Shown here: positions 54,171 to 61,871 of the stretch, one piece after another
Position numbering within the stretch: the stretch's first letter is position 1
Layout: each line of letters opens with the position of its first letter
DNA from: JACMLD01 sp044227095
GTDB lineage: Bacteria; Bacteroidota; Bacteroidia; Chitinophagales; Chitinophagaceae
DNA: 64,000 bases
Reading direction: 5' to 3'
NCBI GenBank assembly: GCA_044227095.1
Contig: JBGAFV010000001.1
Location: forward strand, 3,038,001 to 3,102,000
Notes under the pieces: model-generated
Told to the model about the DNA's origin: nothing
The model's database searches: none
Seen by the model: the letters and a program-made list of their open reading frames with translations, nothing else
Position numbers and translations under genes: made by a program

Positions 54171-54881
54171 CTAAAAAAAGAACCCTGCACGTATTGCCAG
54201 CCTTTTATATTCCACTTCTTTTTTTATGTTATTGTCAGTATAAGAACTTGCCTGGAAGCGGTAGCCAAAGCTTATTAAAAAACCTGCTTTTTGATTGAAG
54301 GGAATTTTTAAACCCAATCCTGCTGCATACAAAAGGCCTCCTTTGAAGTTGGTGGTGTTGGTTGAGTTTTGTGTAATGTTTATGCCGTAACCTCCATCAG
54401 CAAAATAGAACGGTACAAGCGAGCCGCCATTTGAACAATCTCCACGTATGCTTAAAAACAAAGGAATAATTGTTTGGGTAGCGTATAAATCAACACCTGC
54501 ACCTGCTCCGGTAAAAAAATATCTGTTGAATTGATAGCCATTCACGGTTTGAAAAGAAAAGGCCGCTGTGGTTACACCCTCTATGGTTGTTTTTCCTGCT
54601 ACCAGGGGGCCAAGTTCAGTATAGTGCGCAAATCCAGCCCGGTTATTTTGATAAGTACCAAACTTCGGTTCACTGGTGATCTTTATAATATCTGCATTAT
54701 TAAATACCAGTGTATTTCCCTCTGCAGTTTGTATTTTTAAACGGATGCTATCCCTGAAAATGATTTTTCCCCGTATGATGGATTCATTGCTTAGATAAAC
54801 AACATCCTGTTTTTTTTCCTGCGCAATGGCTGCCATAGAAAAAACTGTAAACAGCAAGCCTGTTAAAAACTTGTTTTTCAT
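54171..54881 (-). CDS. Hypothetical exported barrel-like protein
   Basis: Protein of 236 residues with a signal peptide (1-20, MAAIAQ). An N-terminal module DVVYLSNESIIRGKIIF with LKIQTAEGNTLVFNNADIIKI is followed by glycine-rich beta strands and a final FRFQASS... region ending RLAIRAGFFF, typical of a small outer-membrane barrel. It lies 8 bp after the LytTR gene and probably shares its transcript. Confidence 0.78.
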   Translation of the reverse strand: MKNKFLTGLLFTVFSMAAIAQEKKQDVVYLSNESIIRGKIIFRDSIRLKIQTAEGNTLVFNNADIIKITSEPKFGTYQNNRAGFAHYTELGPLVAGKTTIEGVTTAAFSFQTVNGYQFNRYFFTGAGAGVDLYATQTIIPLFLSIRGDCSNGGSLVPFYFADGGYGINITQNSTNTTNFKGGLLYAAGLGLKIPFNQKAGFLISFGYRFQASSYTDNNIKKEVEYKRLAIRAGFFF

Positions 54882-54889
54882 ATTTGCGA

Positions 54890-55657
54890 TTAATTGTTTG
54901 CCCAGATTTTAAAGTCATTTACCCTTTCTCTGCTTACAATAGCCTCTGCCTGTTTATTACCTGTTTTAAATATAATTTTTAACCTGCTGTTGATGTATGG
55001 TTTTACCTGATCGATTGCTTTGGCATTAACGATTATGCTGCGATTGATACGGAAAAATTGTTGTGGGTCCAGCAGGCCATCCAGTTCTTCCAAAGTGTAA
55101 TCAATAATATAGTGATTGCCGTCTGGTGTATATAAATGCACTATTTTATTATCGGCAATAAAATAGGAAGACTGTTCAGTATCTACAAAAAATAATTTTT
55201 GTCCCACCTTTCCCACAAACCTTGTTTTATAAGCCGGCTGCATTTGGTGTTTCAATGCATTAGCCAGTTGTGTGTAATTAAAAGATTGTTCCAAAGCAGG
55301 TGAGCGTAATGCAGATAATTTATGGATAGCTGATGAAAGCGCTTCAACAGAAACAGGTTTTAAAAGGTAATCAATGCTTAATAATTTAAAAGCTTCCAGT
55401 GCATAATTATCATATGCTGTAGTAAAGATGACCGGGACTTCAATTTTTACTTTCTGAAATATTTCAAAGGCCGATCCATCAGCCAGCTGTATATCGAGCA
55501 GGATAAAATCAGGAATGCTGTTTTTTGTTAACCATGTGCTGCATAGTTCCACTGAATCTATTACTGCCAGTACAGAGACATGCGGGGCGCATTGTTGCAA
55601 TAAATATTGCAACCTGTCAGCAGCAAGTTTTTCATCCTCAACAATAAGGGTGGTCAT
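54890..55657 (-). CDS. LytTR-family response regulator
   Basis: Response regulator of 255 residues. The receiver domain (1-115) has the phospho-acceptor Asp in FILLDIQLADG and the conserved Lys in YLLKPVSV. The LytTR DNA-binding domain (about 150-255) includes DQFFRINRSIIVNAKAI-type sequence (written here as QQFFRINRSIIVNAKAI). It overlaps the kinase gene by 4 bp. LytTR proteins bind paired direct repeats about 21 bp apart, which matches sites elsewhere in this window. Confidence 0.93.
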   Translation of the reverse strand: MTTLIVEDEKLAADRLQYLLQQCAPHVSVLAVIDSVELCSTWLTKNSIPDFILLDIQLADGSAFEIFQKVKIEVPVIFTTAYDNYALEAFKLLSIDYLLKPVSVEALSSAIHKLSALRSPALEQSFNYTQLANALKHQMQPAYKTRFVGKVGQKLFFVDTEQSSYFIADNKIVHLYTPDGNHYIIDYTLEELDGLLDPQQFFRINRSIIVNAKAIDQVKPYINSRLKIIFKTGNKQAEAIVSRERVNDFKIWANN

Positions 55658-56679
55658 AATGGTTGTTGTATCAAGGGTAATATAACTGTAAAACTATCAG
55701 GGTCTTTTATTACATTAATCTTTTTGCCAATAATGAATCCATACCGCTGCTCAATATTTCTTAGTCCCACTTGCGTTGATGTTTCCAACTGCTGTTTGGG
55801 CTGCAGGTTATTTCTTACAAACAACCCGCCATTTTTGTTTATCGAAATTAAAATTTTTAAGGGATTAGCCCTCGACAAAACGTTGTGTTTAATAGCGTTT
55901 TCAATCAGCATCTGCAATGCGGCGGGAACTATAAAGTGATTGAAATAGATAGGGTCGATTTCAATATCCACCTGCACACTTTCGGGAAAGCGTTTTTGCA
56001 GCAGAAAAATATAAGGGGTAATAACTTCAAGTTCGTTTTCAATTGTTACCAATTCTTTGTCCTGGCTGTTTAAAATGTGCCGGTAAACCTTAGAAAATGC
56101 TTCAATAAATTTATTCGCATCCGGGTTATCTTTTACAACCATGCCCGAGAGTACATTAAGGTTATTAAACAGGAAGTGTGGGTTTACCTGGTTTTTTATA
56201 GCCTGCAATTGAGACTGTGCATTTATACGTTTCAATTCCTCCGCCTCCAGTTGTTTGTTTTTGTATTCTGTGATGTACACAAAAATGGCATTGAGTATAT
56301 GCAGGAACAGGTTGATGCGTGTTCCAAAAGTAAAAGCAAGCTTTAATCCGATAATAGTTTGCGCTTCAGGTAACCGCATCCATTTACCAATAAAAAAACA
56401 AACAACAATTGTATTTACAACTGCAAGCAATACGCCCAGTATAAAGAAAATGAAAAGAAATTTTATTTGTCCATAGTTTTCCAGCCGGTGTTTTATAACT
56501 TTCAATAGCAGCCTGTTTCCTTCCCAAATAACCAGCACTATCAATACCATTATCAACATCAGTATATATCCTGGTATGGCAAACCCGTAATATGTTTTTA
56601 CTTCCGTAAAAAGGGTATTAAGGTAGGAGTACATTCCCAGCAATAAAATACACAGGTATCGATATCTGCTGCTAAACAT
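55654..56679 (-). CDS. LytS-type sensor histidine kinase
   Basis: Membrane kinase of 341 residues with four predicted helices (about 5-140), then the His-kinase dimerisation motif VNPHFLFNNLNVLSG and an ATPase region with ENAIKHN and QVGLRNIEQRYG. It is the partner of the LytTR regulator by the 4-bp overlap. Its stimulus is unknown. A 12-bp stem terminator ends 17 bp before its start codon. Confidence 0.93.
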   Translation of the reverse strand: MFSSRYRYLCILLLGMYSYLNTLFTEVKTYYGFAIPGYILMLIMVLIVLVIWEGNRLLLKVIKHRLENYGQIKFLFIFFILGVLLAVVNTIVVCFFIGKWMRLPEAQTIIGLKLAFTFGTRINLFLHILNAIFVYITEYKNKQLEAEELKRINAQSQLQAIKNQVNPHFLFNNLNVLSGMVVKDNPDANKFIEAFSKVYRHILNSQDKELVTIENELEVITPYIFLLQKRFPESVQVDIEIDPIYFNHFIVPAALQMLIENAIKHNVLSRANPLKILISINKNGGLFVRNNLQPKQQLETSTQVGLRNIEQRYGFIIGKKINVIKDPDSFTVILPLIQQPL

Positions 56680-56695
56680 ATAATCCTAAATTAAG

Positions 56696-56724
56696 AAACA
56701 GTTCCGGATAAACCGGAACTGTTT
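56696..56724 (-). terminator. Rho-independent terminator
   Basis: AAACAGTTCCGG and CCGGAACTGTTT form a perfect 12-bp stem with a 5-nt loop; minus strand continues CTTAATTT. It ends the fasciclin pair before the LytS start codon. Confidence 0.82.
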
Positions 56725-56740
56725 TATGCAAGAACGTATT

Positions 56741-57670
56741 TTATGGTAATAACACTTTATCAATTACATGCACAACACCGTTCTTTGCAACTATATCCAC
56801 TTTGGTAATATTTGACGCCACACCTCCGTTTCCGCTGCCTGTAACTTTTGCTCCGCCACTAACACTGAAGGTGAGCGATTTGCCGGATAGCAAAGTTGGC
56901 GCTGTTGTTAATCCTTCCACAAGATCTGCCGAAAATGCTCTTGCAGGAACTACATGGTACATCAGCACATTGGTTAATGTTGTTACAGTTCCTGCATTTG
57001 CGTTGGCAATGGCTGTGCTGTCGAAACCTACGGCACGGAAAGCGTTATTGGTTGGCGCAAATACCGTTAAAGAACCCGGGGCCGATAATGCTCCGGCAAG
57101 TCCGCATTTTACAACTGCCTGTACCAATAATTTAAAACTTGTGTCTGATTGTGCAACTGCAACAACTGTTGCAGCCGGTGGTATTAATACTGTTCCAATC
57201 ACATGTGCCACGCCGTTACTTGCATCAACATTTGCTGTTTGTACCTTCACACCATTCACATATGCATTGCCGGAAGGAAATCTTTTTACGTATACTGAAT
57301 CACCACTTAAGGTAACAACGCCTGTGGCATAGGTTGTTGGTAAAGCAGAAGATAAAACCTTTCCGCTAACTACGTGGTATTTAAGAATATTACCTAATAC
57401 CGCAGGATCTGATGGTACCGTAATGGCACTGAATGCAGCATTGGTAGGTGCAAACACAGTAAAAGGCCCGGTGCCATTTAACGTGGCTGTTAAACCTGCT
57501 GTACCAATGGCGCTTACAAGTGTGGTTAAACCATTTGTGGTAGCTACATTAACAACAGTATTGGGTGTTGCTGGCGGGGCATCGTCTTTTTTGCACGACG
57601 CAAAAAAACAGGCTGTTGATAAAACTACAATGCTAAAGAAACTTTTAATTGAAAAGAAGTTGTTTTTCAT
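56741..57670 (-). CDS. Lipoprotein with two fasciclin (FAS1) domains
   Basis: Lipoprotein of 309 residues from the ATG at 57670 (MKNNFFSIKSFFSIV; lipobox CFFASC). The longer frame from 57715 adds 15 residues overlapping the previous stop region. Two FAS1 domains carry TVFAPTNAAFSAI and TVFAPTNNAFRAVG and the motifs LKYHVVSGKVL and MYHVVPARAF. It ends in GVVHVIDKVLLP, the same ending as the upstream paralogue (57718). Cell-surface adhesion is the family role. Confidence 0.93.
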   Translation of the reverse strand: MKNNFFSIKSFFSIVVLSTACFFASCKKDDAPPATPNTVVNVATTNGLTTLVSAIGTAGLTATLNGTGPFTVFAPTNAAFSAITVPSDPAVLGNILKYHVVSGKVLSSALPTTYATGVVTLSGDSVYVKRFPSGNAYVNGVKVQTANVDASNGVAHVIGTVLIPPAATVVAVAQSDTSFKLLVQAVVKCGLAGALSAPGSLTVFAPTNNAFRAVGFDSTAIANANAGTVTTLTNVLMYHVVPARAFSADLVEGLTTAPTLLSGKSLTFSVSGGAKVTGSGNGGVASNITKVDIVAKNGVVHVIDKVLLP

Positions 57671-57717
57671 GTTGATTGTTTTTGGTGTATATATTCGTAT
57701 CAGAGGAATAATCATAA

Positions 57718-58677
57718 TCAGGGTAATAAAACCTGGTCAATAACATGCACAACACCGTTAGTAGTAACAATATCTGTTATTATGATATTGGATGCCGATG
57801 CGTTGCTTTTGCCTTTTACTTTTGGACCGCCGCTTAAAGTAATTTTTACTTTCTCTCCATTTACAGTTGATGGTTCAAGGCCTTCAGAAAGATCAGACGA
57901 AAATACCCTCGCTGCAATGGCGTGGTAAGTAAGAATTGAAGTGAGTGTTGCAGGATCTGCTGCGTTAATAGCATCAATTGTGGTAAAACCAGCATTAATG
58001 AATGCCTGATTTGTTGGCGCAAATACGGTGAAGGGACCTGTTCCGCTTAAAACAGCAGCTACATTAACGCTTCCCTGGCTTGCACGCAAAACTGCGGCAA
58101 CCAGGTAAGTAAGATTAGCATTGCCCTGTGCTGTTTGAACGATATTGCCTGAAGGTGGCATTAAAACTTTATTGATAACATGTATTACACCATTTTTAGC
58201 CATCCAGTCTTTCTGAATAACACTTACACCATTTACAAAAACACTACCCGCACTGGTCCGGGTCACAAATACGGGGAGGTTGGCTACCGTATTAACCTGT
58301 GTGTTTGAAGCCAGCGGTATTTGAGACGATGTTACCGCTGAGGGCAAAACATGATAGAGCAAAATAGCTTTTAAAGTTTCGATTGGTGCTTTTGCTACTG
58401 ATTCAGTGGTGGCAAAACCAGCATTTTTGAATGCTTCGTCAGTTGGCGCAAATAAGGTGAGGCTTGCATTTTTATCACTTAATGTACCCGATAGTCCGGC
58501 CCTTGCAATGGCGACCGACAGAAATTGAAAGCGACCGTCATCAGTAAGCTTTTGAAAAATAGTGTTTTTTGCAGGCGGTTCAACAGGAGGAAGGTATTTA
58601 CAGGAAATAGAAAGAACAACTGTCATTACTAACAGTAATGCAGCCTGTGCAATGGTTGGTGTATTTTTCTTTGTCAT
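57718..58677 (-). CDS. Lipoprotein with two fasciclin (FAS1) domains
   Basis: Lipoprotein of 319 residues (lipobox LSISC). FAS1 domains have LTLFAPTDEAFKNAGF and TVFAPTNQAFINAGF with LLYHVLPSAV and LTYHAIAARVF. It is the tandem paralogue of 56741 and is 47 bp upstream, so probably one transcript. Its start codon lies inside one arm of a perfect 12-bp inverted repeat (58670-58701). Confidence 0.93.
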   Translation of the reverse strand: MTKKNTPTIAQAALLLVMTVVLSISCKYLPPVEPPAKNTIFQKLTDDGRFQFLSVAIARAGLSGTLSDKNASLTLFAPTDEAFKNAGFATTESVAKAPIETLKAILLYHVLPSAVTSSQIPLASNTQVNTVANLPVFVTRTSAGSVFVNGVSVIQKDWMAKNGVIHVINKVLMPPSGNIVQTAQGNANLTYLVAAVLRASQGSVNVAAVLSGTGPFTVFAPTNQAFINAGFTTIDAINAADPATLTSILTYHAIAARVFSSDLSEGLEPSTVNGEKVKITLSGGPKVKGKSNASASNIIITDIVTTNGVVHVIDQVLLP

Positions 58678-58701
58678 AAAAGATGTTTTTTTTATGACAA
58701 A
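58670..58701 (-). promoter_or_regulatory. Perfect inverted repeat covering fasciclin start codon
   Basis: TTTGTCATAAAA (58670-58681) and TTTTATGACAAA (58690-58701), 8-nt spacer. In the transcript the downstream arm holds the AUG at 58677-58675, so the stem could hide the start site. It may instead be a protein-binding palindrome. Confidence 0.7.
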
Positions 58702-58825
58702 AAATACAGGTAGTTGGATTGCCGGAATACCTGACGAAGCTTATTATGGTTGTGAACTGTAGAAAAAAAGGAGTGAATTGTTTTTAGTGCTGCAGGTAAT
58801 TTAATGCTGTATACTAATAATTACT

Positions 58826-61258
58826 TTACTCGTTTCGCAAACTCTTCACCGGATTGGCATGGGCAGCTCTGATGGCCTGGAATGATATGGTAGCAATGGC
58901 AATTAGTGAAGCGGTTATTCCGGCAGCAATAAAAATCCACCAGCTAATACTGGTGCGGTATGCAAAATTTTGCAACCATTCATGTGCCGCCCACCACGCT
59001 ATAGGCGTTGCAATTAAAATGGACAGAAAAACAAGCTTAACAAAATCAATTACCAGCAGACCAGTTATGAGTGAAACGCTTGCGCCAAGGACTTTGCGAA
59101 TACCTATTTCTTTTGTTCTTTGCTGCGCAGTAAAAGATGCCAGCCCAAAAAGACCAAGGCAGGCGATAAAAATAGCAATAAAAGCGGCTGATATAAATAC
59201 TTTGCCCAATCGTTGTTCAGAAGCATATTGCTGGTTGTAGGCTTCATCAGCAAAGAAATACTCAAACGGGTTGCCGGGAAAATATAACTGGTATAATTTA
59301 CTGGCCGCTTCAATTTTCGCCGGCATATTTGAAAAGTCGGTTTGAACTGTATAAAAATAGGAAGAAGGTGAAGGAACGAAAATGGTGGGTTCAATTCCTG
59401 TTTGGAGAGAGAGATGATGATAATCTTTTACAATGCCTGCAATCTCGTATTTTGTACCAGCCCAATTTATCTTCTGCCCTGTTAAATCGCTTTTATTATC
59501 AAATCCAAGTTGTGCTGCAGCTTTTTCATTTAGTATTACTCTCCGGGGTTTGCTTGCGCCAGGTGTTACATCAAGTGCTGAAAATGCAGCACCGGATGCA
59601 AATTTTATTGCGTATACGTCGAAAAAGTTATTATCGGCAATAAAAATCTGGTAACTTTTCTTTTCATCATTTTTTTGTGGAGTAACCCGCGTTATACCAT
59701 TGGCAGAATAGTTATATCCGCGACCGGGAACATCATTTGAAGCAGCGATTTTTTTTACAAAAGACAATTTTGTAAGTTCATTCTTAAAAGCAATACTTTG
59801 CTGCGTTCTGTCATTGCCGGCAATTACCGGCCCTTTAATCACTAATAGTTGCTTTAGATTAATGCCCAGGTCTGTCTGCTGCATAAAACCCAACTGCCGG
59901 TACAAAATCATGGTGGATATAATAAACGCAATAGAAATACTGAACTGAAAAACAACCAAACCTTTCCTTAAAAAAACATTGCTGTTTTTATTTTTTTGCC
60001 CGCCGCGTATTGCAATGAGTGGATTAAATGAACTTAGTACAAACGCTACATAGCCGCCAGAAAGCAACGAACCAAATAGAATAAACAAAACAGTTGCAGC
60101 CCAAAACCAACCATGATTTAGTATTTGCAGCGACAATGTTTTTTCAGTAAAAGAATTAAAACTGTTCTGCAGCAACTGTACAAGAACAAAAGAAAAAGCA
60201 ACAGCACAGGCAGTTATTGTAAAAGTCTCCGTAAGGTATTGAATGGCCAGCTGCGTTCTGCTGGCGCCAATAACTTTTCTAACGCCTGTCTCGCGGGAAC
60301 GTTTCAATGCTTGTACAGTAGAAAGATTGACATAGTTGACCCATGCAATCATTAATATTAATACAGCCACTGCAAATAAAACACTCACCAATGCTAAACT
60401 GCCAAATGTTCTATAAGGGTAACTGAAACCAGGTGCCAAATGCAGGGCACTGAAAGGTTGCAGGATAATAGTATAATCTGCGGTAAGTGGCTGTGCAGCG
60501 TGTACCTGCGCTGTTATATTACTGCTGATAGTTTTTATATTATCAGCATTTGGAATTACGAGATAACAATTGATAAAATTATTATCAACTGTTGCAGGAT
60601 CGGCCCAATCATTTCCATTTCTTGATGCCGGATTTTGTAAAGTGGAAAAGGACAACAAAATGCCCGGTTTTATATCGGAGTTTTCCGGGGCATCTTTAAA
60701 AACCGCAACTACAGAATAGTTTGTGTTGCCAAACTGGTTATTAATAGTAACTGTTCTGCCGGTAATATTTGTGCGTCCGAATAATTTTTTTGCCATGGAT
60801 TCGGACAGGGCAAGTGTATTAGGGCTCTGCAATGCGGGGCTTCCTGCTATCAGCGGAAAAGAAAATACCGTTAAAAAATTACTGTCTGCATAGCAAATAT
60901 TTTCTTCACGTACCGCCTGAATTTTTCCGGTCTTTTCGTCAGTAATACTGATGGCTCCTGCACCAAGGTTCTCCGTTACTCTTACAATGGAAGATATACC
61001 AGGTACTTTTTGCTTTATAATTGGCATAAAGCCGGGAGCGATAAAAAAGTCATGGTTTCCCATTTTATCGGTTGTACCTATCCTGTATAAAGAAGAAAAA
61101 TTTTTATGAAAGCGATTGGTATTCCATTCAAAGGCAATGAACTCAAAAATTAAAATGAAAACAGCAATGCCTACGGCCAGGCCTGCGATATTGATAACCG
61201 CAAAAGTTTTATTACGGGCCATATTCCGTAAAGCGATCTTTAAATTATTGCTGAACAT
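58826..61258 (-). CDS. FtsX/MacB-type ABC transporter permease
   Basis: Membrane protein of 810 residues with two FtsX-like modules. Each has an N-terminal helix and a periplasmic MacB-PCD-like domain, followed by three helices. The first runs from MFSNNLKIALRNMARNKTFAVINIAGLAVGIAVF, and the second ends WRTIAY-like AWWAAHEWLQNFAYRTSISWW. KEIGIRKVLGAS and RETGVRKVIGAS are the conserved cytoplasmic motifs. No ATPase gene is adjacent. The family exports lipids, peptides or antimicrobials. A 21-bp repeat sits about 100 bp upstream. Confidence 0.9.
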   Translation of the reverse strand: MFSNNLKIALRNMARNKTFAVINIAGLAVGIAVFILIFEFIAFEWNTNRFHKNFSSLYRIGTTDKMGNHDFFIAPGFMPIIKQKVPGISSIVRVTENLGAGAISITDEKTGKIQAVREENICYADSNFLTVFSFPLIAGSPALQSPNTLALSESMAKKLFGRTNITGRTVTINNQFGNTNYSVVAVFKDAPENSDIKPGILLSFSTLQNPASRNGNDWADPATVDNNFINCYLVIPNADNIKTISSNITAQVHAAQPLTADYTIILQPFSALHLAPGFSYPYRTFGSLALVSVLFAVAVLILMIAWVNYVNLSTVQALKRSRETGVRKVIGASRTQLAIQYLTETFTITACAVAFSFVLVQLLQNSFNSFTEKTLSLQILNHGWFWAATVLFILFGSLLSGGYVAFVLSSFNPLIAIRGGQKNKNSNVFLRKGLVVFQFSISIAFIISTMILYRQLGFMQQTDLGINLKQLLVIKGPVIAGNDRTQQSIAFKNELTKLSFVKKIAASNDVPGRGYNYSANGITRVTPQKNDEKKSYQIFIADNNFFDVYAIKFASGAAFSALDVTPGASKPRRVILNEKAAAQLGFDNKSDLTGQKINWAGTKYEIAGIVKDYHHLSLQTGIEPTIFVPSPSSYFYTVQTDFSNMPAKIEAASKLYQLYFPGNPFEYFFADEAYNQQYASEQRLGKVFISAAFIAIFIACLGLFGLASFTAQQRTKEIGIRKVLGASVSLITGLLVIDFVKLVFLSILIATPIAWWAAHEWLQNFAYRTSISWWIFIAAGITASLIAIATISFQAIRAAHANPVKSLRNE

Positions 61259-61359
61259 AAGCGTTGTTGTTGCTTTATCGGTAACAAGGGGTATGCCAGC
61301 AATGCAAACTCTTGTAACACATTGTTTTTATAAAATAATTTATGGGCCATTCGTTCTGT

Positions 61360-61389
61360 AAGCGTACACATTTTGTTCGGAAGCGGACA
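61360..61389 (-). promoter_or_regulatory. 21-bp direct-repeat operator upstream of ABC permease
   Basis: AAGCGTACA (61360-61368), 12-bp spacer, AAGCGGACA (61381-61389). It has the same 9-12-9 layout as the sites at 45895 and 47615. The rest of 61259-61570 shows nothing else. Confidence 0.6.
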
Positions 61390-61570
61390 TACTCCTTGAA
61401 GGAATAAAGCAACTGGATTAGGATGTGACTTAAATAAGTAATAAGCTTTTAAACTCAGTTTTTTGGCTTATATGCTTTTTTATACAACAAGATGACCATT
61501 CAAAATTTAGATATTCTTATCCTGCACCACAACCTCCATTTGCGAATAAAAGTTTGTGAGGTAGAAAAAA

Positions 61571-61845
61571 CTACTTCTGAAACATTTCAATTAATGCTGC
61601 TGTGCCAAACCCGGTATAATAAGGAATAGCAGACAGGTCAACTTTAAAATTGCCATTGTGGTTATAGTAAGGAAACATGTTGCCTTTTTTATTGGCATTG
61701 ACGAAATCTTCCATACTGGTAATGCCTACTAATAAGTAATCGTACACTTTTGTTTTATTATTGATAACAAGATGCTGAAAATCCTCGGATCCCATTGTTG
61801 GCGGCATTCCAAGAATCATTTACCAATGGAGTAATTCTTTGTTTA
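61571..61845 (-). pseudogene. C-terminal remnant of an M20D amidohydrolase
   Basis: The last 82 codons read MILGMPPTMGSEDFQ to GFGTAALIEMFQK. PPTMGSEDFQ is the C-terminal metal-site motif of M20D amidohydrolases (full proteins about 400 residues). Upstream, in another frame, RITPLVNDSW resembles the preceding conserved stretch but lacks about 20 codons, and the frame is closed by TAA right before the ATG. So an internal deletion and frameshift are likely, and everything further 5' is gone. Confidence 0.7.
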
Positions 61846-61871
61846 ATTTTTAAGCCGGCAAACTTGTTAGG

